Positions 10,901-19,208 of a DNA stretch of 64,000 bases are shown piece by piece. Below the pieces are notes generated by a model. That model was not told the origin of the DNA and ran no database searches. It saw nothing but the letters and a program-made list of their open reading frames with translations. This DNA comes from Montifringilla adamsi (Eukaryota; Chordata; Aves; Passeriformes; Passeridae). The stretch spans positions 452,646 to 516,645 of the forward strand of contig JAGGNK010006515.1 of NCBI GenBank assembly GCA_017590115.1, given 5' to 3'. Numbering within the stretch: the stretch's first letter is position 1; each line of letters opens with the position of its first letter. The translations under genes and the position numbers were made by a program.

Positions 10901-13900
10901 GGGTCTGGGCTGACACAGAAGAGCACGAGGGGCAGAGAAGTCCCAGCCTGATCCTTCCAGCAGCAGGGATGGGGAAGAAGAGGAACCTCAGGGAGGAAGG
11001 ACAGCACCAGGATATTGCTTGTTTTTCCTGGCCCACAGGAATGCTAATGTGTGTGGGAAAAATATCAATAATAAAATAATGAGCTAATACTACTACTAAT
11101 AATAATATACTTGACTTTTCTGGACCTGCCTCATCACCTCCCCAGGGATTTGCTGGGAGGATTTTCACTGTCCTTGGCAGTGCAGAATCTACAAACACCT
11201 CCCTGGCATGCTTTTCCCGTGCACCTCAAGCCTGAGATGCCAGAAAAAAATCCCTTCAGGATCTTTTCCTGTACCTCTCAGAGGTGCCAGCCCTCACCAG
11301 AGGCTCCACCATGGATGTTCTACTGGGGGTGTAGCTGCCTGAGAGTGGATTTAGGTGGGGTTGTGCCATTCCCAAAATCCTCAGGTCCCTACCTTCCAAT
11401 TTAATTTTTGGCACTAGGATGCTGAATCCCTTTCTTCAGGAGAGTTTTGTCTCCCTGAGGCTTTTTTGGGGCTCACTGGCTGCTGTTGGAGGGGATCACT
11501 CAGACACTCAGTCTCTTTTACTGGTCTTGGCCATCCTTGTCAGCAGGGAGTTTGTAGCCCTGATTATGATTGTTCTCTTGGGATCTCTCCAGAGCAGCTT
11601 AATCCTGATGTCACAGGTAGCTCTGCACCCTAAAACAACACATTCAGGGCAAACCAATGATGGTTCTGCAGGGAAAAATGGAAAAAAATATTGCTGACTT
11701 GGCTGCAAAAATGCAGCAGCCTCGCCCTGAGAAAAATCCCCTTTTGTTCTGCTTTTCCTCTTTTTTGGGGGGTAGATCATGCTTAAAGCATTTCCAGACA
11801 AAGAGGTTGCTGTGCCTTGGCACAAACATTGCCCTGGTTTGGGCAAGAGTGCCCAGGGTGAAGATTTCCACCTGCTGAAGATTTCCATCCTCGCTGTGCC
11901 CTGGGCTTTTCCCTTACAGAGAATCCCACCCTGGGAGCTCAGTTCCTCTTCATCTCCTGCTACACCTCCCAAATATTCCCCTGTGGAAGGACCATCCTTC
12001 CCAGAGGCTGCATCCCTGGAGGCTTTTTCTTTTTGGTTATCAAGTGCTGGAAGAAACCCAAGCCTCTTTATACTGGATTTTCCCCCTGGGTGCTCCTCCC
12101 TTGGCACAGAGGGAATGTTGGCAGGGAGTTATGAACAAGAGAAGTTCTCTTCCAGTGAATGGAAAGGGTGGGAGCCTGGGAGATGCATTTGTCTCCTGTT
12201 TGGATATCTGGGCATCGGCAGGTTCTGGGTAGGTGCTCTTGTTAACCTCTAAAATCTCTCTGTTGATGAATTCACGAGCTCCAACACTTCCCCAGCGTTT
12301 CTGGCTTCCTGCATGTTCATTCACAGCCCGGTTGTTGCCACCAGAATGGACTAAAATCACATTAAATAAGGCCCAGCAATGGCTTGCTTCTTTTTCAAGA
12401 GCTCCTCTCCAATCTCCTGGTAATACTGAAAGAGCATGCTGAGTTCAGCTTTCCATTTATCTCAGCAGAAATTCGGTGGCAAAACAAGTAACTTTGTTTT
12501 CCATCCAGCCTGGTGCCCAATTTCGACTAATTTAAGCTCACTTCCAAGCCATTCCCAACCCGTTTGCAGGTGATGGGTGACATCCCCTTGCTTGGGCAAG
12601 TAATTTCTTAAGGTAAAGGAAATTTGGGGTGAGTGGTGCTGGTGCTCCACCTTCGCCCTGCCCTGGGCTCCTGGATCAAATGGAATGGCAGAAAATTATT
12701 TGGGATTGATTTTTTTTTTTTTTTTTTTAATTTCTTCACCCATCAGAGAGTCAGGGCAGGATGAGCCCACCACCCTCCTTATGCCAGGATGGCTCCCACT
12801 GGCTGGGATGGAAACCACCCAGGCTGGGAAAGCAGGATTTGTTAGAAATGGGATGTGAAGAACAACCAGCAGGAGGAGCAGGAGATTGGGGCAGCGGAGG
12901 CTGCAGGGAAAATCCCGTCCCAAGAACCCGCTCAGGCCCCAGTTTCCTTAAGGAAAAACCTCCTGTTTGTTTTTTCTCCCGTCGCCGGGGTCGGAGCGAG
13001 GTCTGTCTGTGAAATCCCTCATCCTGTCACGTCTCAGAGGGCAGGGCCAGCCCTGTGGCTGCTCCTGGGCTCTTTATCTCTCTGTCAGGACCCACTCAGG
13101 AGCTGCTCTCGCCCAGCTTCCCAAAACCATGGCTCCAAGCGCTCCGAGTGCTGTATTTAGCAAGGCAGAACGGAGCAGAGGATGAGGTTTAGCACTAGAT
13201 GATGCTAAACGCTGGCTTTTCATATCCCTGGGCTTTTTTCCCCTTGCAGTGCTGCTTTCCCACAGCCCCAGGGCAGAGTGCCCAGGATGATGCTGGAACA
13301 GCTGGAGGGTGCCTGGGCTTGGCTCCTTGTCTTGTCTTGGCCTTGTCTTGACCTTTTTAGGCTCCTGCCTTCCTGCTCATCTCCTGTTTCCTGCTCATCC
13401 CTCCCATTCCCCCTGTCCCTGGTGCTTGTTCCCTATCCCAGTGTCCCTTGGACGCTGCCTGAGCTCCTGCATTGACCCATCCCATCCTTCATCCCTCATC
13501 CCTTGGCTCTGGGGGCTTGGAGGAGGTGGAGAACTCTGCTTCCAGCTCCCATGTTGGAGGGAAGGCTCGGAGAAGAGAATTGCTCAGCTGGAAGCAGGGG
13601 TGACACCTTCCTGTCCCATCGCTTGGCTTCCCAGAGCTCTTTCCTTGCCGAGCTCTTTCCAGTGCGAGGCTGGAGAAGGGGGAATTCCTCTCCAGGCAGG
13701 CTCCCCCTGGCCACGAGGGAAGCCTGGGACGTTCAGGGAGATCGGAAGGAGGGTTCTGCAGGTGTTCAGCATCCCTTCCTGCCGTGATGGGAGGCAGGAG
13801 CCGTGTCCTGCATCCCTGCCAGCGCCTGCCCAGCGCCCCACGCCCGCTCTCCCCTCCCCTCCCCGCCGCTGAGGCTCTTCCTCTCCCCCTCAATTATTTT

Positions 13901-16900
13901 TATTTTATTTTTTTTTTCGGGGTGCCAATAAAGGCAGGCTCCTTTAATCATCCCCAGCTTTAAGAGGGAAAAGGGAGAGCGCCAGGGAGAGAGTGCAGTG
14001 AATTTAGAGACTCATCTTACCCCACCATGTTAATTATCTCGGCTGTAAAAAAGAGGTCAAGGAGAGGAACTCTACTAAATAGGCCGACGTTGGCATGAAC
14101 AGCTCCTAAAGTGAAGAAGGTAAGACTGAACTTTACTGGAACTTTTTTTTTTCCATCTCTTCAAAAAGCTCCTAGATTAAAGCTCTGATATCCTTTTTGT
14201 TGAAATCTCATGGATTCTGAAGCTCAAATGGCTGGAAGGAAGCCCAGATAATTTTTTTTTATCCCAGTCACTGAGAGGCTCAAAGGTTTTAAGTCCTGCC
14301 CCCATGGTGAATTGCCGAGTATATGGGAATACAGAAGAACCTGGCACATAGGTGTTCTGGCCATTGTTATCGAGAGGGAGAAAAATAAAATAGCTCTCTA
14401 TGTAGGTCAATGACCTGCTCTTTGTTGTCAGTAAAAAATTAAGGATGACCTAAAATCTACTACTCAACGAAAAAAATAATAAAATAAAAAAAAAGGAGGC
14501 GAGGTAAAGTAGTCTCCCCCTAATCAAAGAGGAAATGTTTGTGTTACCCAAAGCTTGACCTCCTCAGTCTCTAACTTTAGCAAAGTCTTTGCTATTGAAA
14601 AAGCAGTGGTCGAAACCTCAAACCCTGTCTGAAATGTCTATTAATTTTTGATCTTTCAAGGGAGTTGGCTCAGTTATTGTAGAAGCCCCCGTAGCGCCGG
14701 GCGCCGTAGTGAAGGGGCTCGCAGCATTTCCATTATAAAGCCCCAATATTCCAGGCCTTACAACTCAGCTGTTGCCACCTCGGGGCTGTCTGATCCCCGT
14801 GGTGGCTGAGCTGGCTCACCTGCCAGCCCCCTCCGCCTTCCAAGGGAATGGAACATGCAAATCAGTGAGAGTAGATCCGTTTTCTAATACATCTCTATAA
14901 AATAGTATTTTTTTCCAAGCTTGGAAGCAAAGCCAGGGCACCTGGACCACTGAGGTCCAGGAGATCTTCTGCACACCCTGGGGTGGTTTGGTGGCCCCAT
15001 CTCTTCAGGGGGAGAAGCCTAACATCAGGGAAGCACTGGGCTTTTAGGATGGGGCTGGAGGATGAGGTTGAAGGTGCAAAGGGAGCTCAGGTGAAGGAAT
15101 TAAAGCCAGCTCTTGCCTGCAGCATCCTCCCTTTCCCACCCTGCTCCTTCCAGCCCTCACGGCACCAAGGATGCCTGGGATTCATCCCTAGATTTTTTTG
15201 GCTGAACCAGAAGTTGACTAACACCTGATTTTTGGACATCTTGCAGAGACTCTTACTGATAAGCAGAGATCAAACCTTTCCCTCTCTGGCTGCTTCCCTT
15301 CTCCAAAACTCTCTCTCCCTGTGTCGTGGTCTGTGACATGCTGGAACCTCGCTTCCACCACCTACCTCCAGGTAATCTTGCCTGCCTGGAGGGCAGAGGA
15401 TGGAAGCCAGGCTGGCTTTTCAGGCAAGCTGGCAGGTGATGGAATTCACTGTGGCCCTAAGCAGTTTCATCAGGAAAATATCAAGTGGCTGAGCTCTTTA
15501 TAAAAAAAAAAAAAAGGAAATATCCTCATTCCGTGTGTCTAGCTATGCAGGCACCTAAAGTCCTACAGAAACATATTTTGCTGTGTTTTTCCATATTTTT
15601 CCAGGAAATTTTTATGCTCCTCTGTGTGATGCTGATGCAGGGTGTGATGTGGGTACACATGGAGGAGCTCAGCCCTGCCTGTGAACCAAGGGGGATCCCT
15701 ACGTGGCTTGTGTGGGGTGAGGGGGTGGGAGCATTGCTCCACATCCCATAAACCCATCCTGAGCATCTCCTGGGGAAGTGTGCTGGATCTGGGCTGCAGG
15801 ACTTACTGATTTTAGGGGAAATAGTCAGGAAAGAGGAGCAAGGAAAAGCTGAGGCTGGGCTGCTCCTGTCCATGGGGAGAAGACTTTGGCTGTGCAATGT
15901 GCCTGGCACCAAAATGCCCTTTTTGTCTCTGCTGTGGCAGTGGGGAGACATGGGAACGTGAGGGAAGCCTTGCCATGGATCATGGCATCTTTTTTTGCTT
16001 CATGGCATCTTTTTTGCCTTCCACAGGCAAAACTCCTGGGCTGTGCGCACAGGGGATGCACAGCGAGGTTATCATGGAATGCCAGAAGAGTTTGGGTTGG
16101 AAGGCTTGGGTGGAAGAGGTTTTACAGCAACTTCTGTGAGCCAGGGAGAAGTTTGAGAAGAGGATTCATGTTTGATAAGAGGATCCGTGTTTGGTAAGAG
16201 GATCCACATTTGCCCCTGAAAGAATTTCCTACCAAGGTTGTTGACAGACAAACCAAGAAAGAAAAAAGGATAAATAAGAGAATAAATAAGAGAAACCTGC
16301 AATTGCCCATTCCAATAATCACTTTGTTTGTCTCTTCTAACCAATGAGTAAACTTCTGAGCTTTGTAAGAGTGTATAAAAAGCATGCATGCTAGAATAAA
16401 ACTACTTTGAAGCCTTCTTGGAATGGAGCGTTGTAGCCGCATTTCACGGAGAAAAGCAAGGCACAATTTCCCAAGGATATTTCTGGGATTCACATTCTCT
16501 GAACCTCAGAGAAAGAAAAAACAATTCTTATCTCGTTTACTGCTCCTGCGTTGCTCACAAGTGGAGTGCATCGTGGAAGATTGTTTACCTGAAGGGAGCT
16601 GGCAATTGGATTCTGGTGTGAGTGTTTTGATTCACTGACCAGTTGAATCCAGGTGTGTGAGTATCGGGACTGTCGGCTGGCAGTCACAAGATTCTGGGCA
16701 CTGGAATTGAGTTGGGTGCTTGTGCAGATTCAGTTTAGATGTAATGTAATGTAGTGTAATACACTATAGAATAATACAGTATAATAAAGTAATTAATTAG
16801 CCTTCTGACATCAGTGGAGTCAGATGCATCGTTTCTCCCCCTCATCGGCATTGCCTGCTTTACTACAGAGCGCGCTGCTTTCTTTTGCCTCCATCTCAAC

Positions 16901-19154
16901 TACGACAGAAGGGACCTCAAAGCCAAACCCATGCCAAGGCAGGGACACCCAGCATCCCAGGCTGCTCTATGCCCCATCCCAGCCCCACGCAGGGCCAGCC
17001 CCGCAGCGGGTGCCATCCTTACCGCAGCGAGCCCCGCGAGGTGCAGAGGTGCAGCGGGGCCGCGTGCGTCGGGCTGGGCCCCGTACTCCAGCAGCAGCTC
17101 CACGCAGTGGCCGTGCCCCCCCTGGCAGGCCTGCTGCAGGGGTGCCTGTCCCCCCGGGGCCAGGTTGGGGTCGGCCCCGCGGCGCAGGAGGTGCCGCAGG
17201 CAGTCGGGGCGGCCGTGGCAGGCGGCGAGGCACAGAGGGGTGCTCAGCTCCAGCTGCTCCTCCAGCGCCCACAGCCCTGCGGGACACGGGAATGGCTGTG
17301 GCATTCACGTTCTGGGGAAAATCCCTTCGCCCAGGATTTTTCTCCTGGGAAGCTGAGCAGCCTCAGAGAAAAAGGAAAACAATTCTTATGTCATTTGCTT
17401 CTCCTGTGTTGTGCTCATGTGGAATGTGTTTGGAGATTGTTCGCCCACAGGTGATTGTTCCATTGGATTCTGGTCTGAATTATTTTGACTCATTGCCCAA
17501 TCAGGGCCAAGATGTGTCGGGACTCTGAAGAGTCAGAAGTTTTCATTATTATCTTTCAGCATTCTGTAAGTATCCTTTCTGTATTCTGTGGCAGGCGGCG
17601 AGGCACAGAGGGGTGCTCAGCTCCAGCTGCTCCTCCAGCGCCCACAGCCCTGCGGGACACGGGAATGGCTGTGGCATTCACGTTCTGGGGAAAATCCCTT
17701 CGCCCAGGATTTTTCTCCTGGGAAGCTGAGCAGCCTCAGAGAAAAAGGAAAACAATTCTTATCTCGTTTGCTTCTCCTGTGTTGTGCTCATGTGGAATGT
17801 GTTTGGAGATTGTTTACCCACGGGTGATTGTTCCATTGGATTCTGGTCTGAATTATTTTGACTCAATGGCCAATCAGTGCCAAGCTGTGTCGGGACTCTG
17901 AAGAGTCACAAGTTTTCATTATTATCTTTCAGCATTCTGTAAGTATCCTTTCTGTATTCTTTAGTATGGTATAGTATTCTTTAATATAATATAGTATCAT
18001 AAAGCAATAAATTAGCCTTCTGGGAACATGGAGTCAAACTCATCATTCCTGCCTTCATCGGGACATTCCCAGCAAATACAATAAATGGGGCTCTGATTGC
18101 ACCTGGTTTAGTTCTGCCCCTGCATTCCCATCCTCTGCCCAGCAGCCTGGGGGCTGAAGCAGCTCCTGACAGGGCTTTTCCCCTTTTTCTCTGGCAGCTG
18201 TAGGGGCTGGTCGTGCTCCGTGGCTCTGACTGCAGTTGGAAGGAAGGGAAACAAAGCCCCCTCGCTGTGTGCTCATCCAGGAGTGGGATTTCAGGTGGAA
18301 CCAGGTGGGCAAGCCAACGCCCTGCTGGCCACCAGGGCACACAGCCCCATGTGCAGCGGCTGGCAGGAGCTAAAGGCAGCCCAGGAGTTCCCCAGGAAAG
18401 GAAAAGCTGACTTTGCTGGGAGTGAAGGCACCCAAGCCAGGTGGGAGCGTGTTGGAGGGCTGGGCTTGGGATGTGCTGGGTTTGGGAGTACCCAGAGAGA
18501 GGAACTGTGTTTCTCAGCAGCTCCAGGACCTCCTGGACCGTCTCCTGAGCACCTGGGGCCATGGGGAGCATCACCTCAGGAGGCACCACCATCCTGGGGG
18601 CATCTGATCCCTCCTGATAGCACCATGAGGAATTTGGGCTGTGAGCCCTCTCTGAAAGCATTCCCAAAATACAGGGTGTCTAATCCCAGCCTGAGGAAAT
18701 CATGTAGATGCACAAACCTGACACTTCCACTGGGTTAGTAGGTGCAGAAGACAAGAAAATATAAAAGTGATGAATATTAATGGTCAGAACTGTGGGCTAA
18801 CCAGAAACCTTGGGCACACTTAAGGCACCGAGATGCACTGCCCCTCTCCTGTTTAGGGTTAGCAAACACACACTGATTTCATTTTCCTGGCCTGGCCTTC
18901 AAAGGAAAAGTACCTGAGAGTCCATAAGAGGCTTGGCTTTTCACCTGCCACTCCAGCTGGTTTTTACTGATCTCAAAGACCAGGTTGACATCTTGGTGGT
19001 ATCTGTCAGTCAGGACCTGCAGGCTCCTCAGGTCTCCCGTGACCAGGGCTGTGTAGAACCTGGCGATGGGAGCACGAGGTGCCAAGGGATGCTCCGAGTC
19101 CAACTTGGAGGAAATCCTCAGCTTTCCTGTCCCAGCTCCTGGTGCCTCGCTCAT
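7002..19154 (-). CDS. ASB18: ASB18, ankyrin repeat and SOCS box protein 18 (five coding exons)
   Basis: ASB proteins are substrate receptors of cullin-5/elongin B-C ubiquitin ligases: ankyrin repeats bind the target and the SOCS box docks the ligase. The substrate of ASB18 is not evident from sequence. Coding exons in transcript order are 19154-18914, 17276-17023, 10015-9517, 8971-8858 and 7187-7002, about 430 residues against 466 as I recall for the human protein. The N-terminus is followed by the family segment ending GLSG|LWALEE, about seven ankyrin repeats and a C-terminal SOCS box. Exon 1/2 and exon 4/5 join in phase with good splice sites. Two joins are irregular. Exon 2 ends in phase 0, while exon 3 needs two preceding bases. 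The expected exon 3 donor is AAG|GAACCG, with GA instead of GT. The exons contain no internal stop. The identification is firm; the exact mature mRNA is not. Confidence 0.93.
7351..7423. repeat. Tandem duplication of about 34 bp in ASB18 intron 4
   Basis: Two adjacent, essentially identical copies of a unit containing GGAATTCTCCTGTGGAACTG and GGACCTTGTGGTCT. Confidence 0.9.
7953..8230. repeat. (TA)n/(CA)n AT-rich microsatellite, ASB18 intron 4
   Basis: About 280 bases of TATATA with ATACACAC and TATGTATA interruptions. The Tyr/Ile-rich open frames in this tract are repeat artefacts. Confidence 0.95.
8754..8823. repeat. 25-bp tandem repeat, three units, ASB18 intron 4
   Basis: Three units of the form GTTCTGTGGGGAAAATAAAC CCC, each carrying AATAAA on the plus strand. 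The array ends about 35 bases from the exon 4 donor. Confidence 0.8.
8858..8971 (-). CDS. ASB18: ASB18 exon 4
   Basis: Acceptor CCTGGACAG, 38 codons ([19 protein letters not shown]... to ...VPEEVFQ) and donor CAG|GTGAGG. It is phase 0 at both ends. The VIEVLFNSY and PEEVFQ stretches are characteristic of ASB18 between the last ankyrin repeat and the SOCS box. Confidence 0.95.
9517..10015 (-). CDS. ASB18: ASB18 exon 3 (ankyrin repeats)
   Basis: The acceptor CTTCCCGCAG is followed by one base and then codons for [23 protein letters not shown]..., [36 protein letters not shown] and VQLLLNHGS, ending WPPAFVK. These are the later ankyrin repeats. The family-conserved exon end is after Lys (AAG at 9519-9517), but the next bases are GAACCG, not GT. 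A usable in-frame GT lies six bases earlier (TTC|GTCAAG, exon end 9523) and would drop two residues. The open frame otherwise runs into a stop about 50 bases further on. The exon is very GC-rich; plus-strand frames through it are shadows. Confidence 0.9.
10273..10668. repeat. Minisatellite of CCTTGACCATC-type units, ASB18 intron 2
   Basis: About 400 bases of degenerate tandem units, mostly 10-11 bp (TTGACCATCC, TTGACTGTCC, TTGACCACCC). They are organised in places into longer duplicated blocks, for example ACTGTCCTTGAATACCTTG repeated near 10287 and 10327. On the minus strand it reads GGATGGTCAAGG. It is non-coding despite long open frames. Confidence 0.95.
10758..10815 (-). mobile_element. 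CR1 LINE 3'-end fragment
   Basis: CACAGAACCACAGAATATCC followed by GAGCTGGGAGGGACCCATG is the reverse complement of a CR1 3' terminus. It is a short fragment in minus orientation. Confidence 0.55.
10860..13990. other. ASB18 intron 2, central part, no feature recognised
   Basis: Unique-looking intronic DNA with a poly-T run at about 12710-12730. No exon-like segment flanked by splice sites was recognised on either strand. Confidence 0.5.
13995..14765. promoter_or_regulatory. Candidate conserved non-coding element in ASB18 intron 2
   Basis: Complex, repeat-poor, AT-leaning sequence interrupts GC-rich intron. It contains TTAATTATCTC near 14031, a TCF/LEF-type core ATCAAAG at 14523-14529 embedded in CCCCTAATCAAAGAGG, and CTATTAATTTTTGATC near 14637. 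No reading frame is seen. It is a plausible long-range enhancer, with GBX2 as candidate target because that gene is known to respond to Wnt signalling. No alignment was available. Confidence 0.3.
16140..16445 (+). mobile_element. LTR-like segment with TATA box and poly(A) signal
   Basis: Tandem GATAAGAGGATCC-type units (16150-16210) are followed by GTGTATAAAAAGCATGCATG at about 16370 and AATAAA at about 16395. A TATA box about 20 bases before a poly(A) hexamer is the layout of a retroviral LTR U3/R. I cannot name the family, and the ends are uncertain. Confidence 0.45.
16471..16850 (+). mobile_element. LTR of endogenous-retrovirus type
   Basis: It shares an ordered series of blocks with the element at 17297-18065: GATTCACATTCT, CCTCAGAGAAA, ACAATTCTTATCTCGTTT, TGGATTCTGGT, an AATACAGTATAATAAAGTAA poly(A)-signal region, and a terminal TTAGCCTTCTGACATC...GGAGTCAGATGC...TCATCGG. 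Both lie in the same orientation within ASB18 introns 1-2. The family name is not assigned. Confidence 0.7.
17023..17276 (-). CDS. ASB18: ASB18 exon 2 (ankyrin repeats)
   Basis: The acceptor CCCGCAG precedes GG CTG TGG GCG, which completes the split Gly of exon 1 to give GLSG-LWALEE, the expected family junction. It is followed by 84 codons with ankyrin repeats [40 protein letters not shown] and the start of a third ([10 protein letters not shown]). The donor is GCG|GTAAGG in phase 0. The 5' 62 bases and the acceptor are duplicated at 17588-17653. Compared with my recollection of the human protein, about eight bases are missing at the 3' end, which is why the next exon is out of phase. Confidence 0.92.
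17215..17587. repeat. 373-bp tandem duplication, unit 1
   Basis: The unit starts inside ASB18 exon 2 (GTGGCAGGCGGCGAGG) and covers the exon's 5' end, the splice acceptor, 20 bases of intron and the first part of an LTR. It is followed head-to-tail by unit 2. The units differ at roughly a dozen positions, all in the LTR part. Confidence 0.95.
17588..17649 (-). pseudogene. Duplicated ASB18 exon 2 fragment with decoy acceptor
   Basis: These 62 bases copy the beginning of ASB18 exon 2, preceded by an intact CCCGCAG acceptor (17650-17656). Transcription reaches this copy before the real exon. If used, the reading frame [20 protein letters not shown] would run into LTR sequence ([12 protein letters not shown]) and stop. 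There is no matching donor, so it acts as a partial exon. Confidence 0.85.
17588..17960. repeat. 373-bp tandem duplication, unit 2
   Basis: Second copy of 17215-17587, offset exactly 373 bases. The junction is CTGTATTCTG|TGGCAGGCGG, with the shared bases GTG as possible microhomology. From 17961 the sequence continues into the LTR 3' half (TTAGTATGG), which is absent after unit 1. Confidence 0.95.
18914..19154 (-). CDS. ASB18: ASB18 exon 1 (start codon)
   Basis: Eighty codons plus one base, [16 protein letters not shown]... to ...[13 protein letters not shown], with donor TCAG|GTACTT. The stretch [20 protein letters not shown] and [13 protein letters not shown] matches the region just before the first ankyrin repeat in ASB18. 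I chose the ATG at 19154 because a canonical TATAAAA lies 48-54 bases upstream. An in-frame ATG at 19223 (MESMGYKSL) exists but would place that TATA inside the coding sequence. A possible acceptor, CCATCGCCAG at about 19064, means the human-like N-terminus could come from a further upstream exon that I could not find. Confidence 0.85.
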
Positions 19155-19201
19155 GCCAGTGCTTCCTGGTGTGCAGGTCCTGCCTGGGGGCATGGCCAGG
19201 C

Positions 19202-19208
19202 TTTTATA
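19202..19208 (-). promoter_or_regulatory. ASB18: TATA box of ASB18
   Basis: Minus strand reads CAATGGGCTATAAAAGCCTG, a textbook TATA box. A start near 19175-19180 would leave about 20-25 bases before the ATG at 19154. A second AT element, TATAAATA, lies at 19281-19274 and is one base off a MEF2 site (TTATAAATAC), which would fit a muscle-expressed gene. Confidence 0.6.

Larger units (their letters stand above)
17297..18065 (+). mobile_element. LTR of endogenous-retrovirus type, internally duplicated
   Basis: It begins TGTGGCATTCACGTTCTGGG and ends CCTTCATCGGGACA. The 3' part has TAGTATGGTATAGTATTC repeats, a CAATAAA region and TTAGCCTTCTGGGAACATGG, matching 16471-16850. The insertion lies 20 bases upstream of the ASB18 exon 2 acceptor, antisense to the gene. 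The 373-bp tandem duplication interrupts it, so the 5' half of the LTR is present twice. Target-site duplications are not recognisable. Confidence 0.75.

Noticed and set aside
17485..17901. Plus-strand frame through the tandem duplication
   Set aside because: It reads through LTR sequence and antisense exon copy; not a gene.
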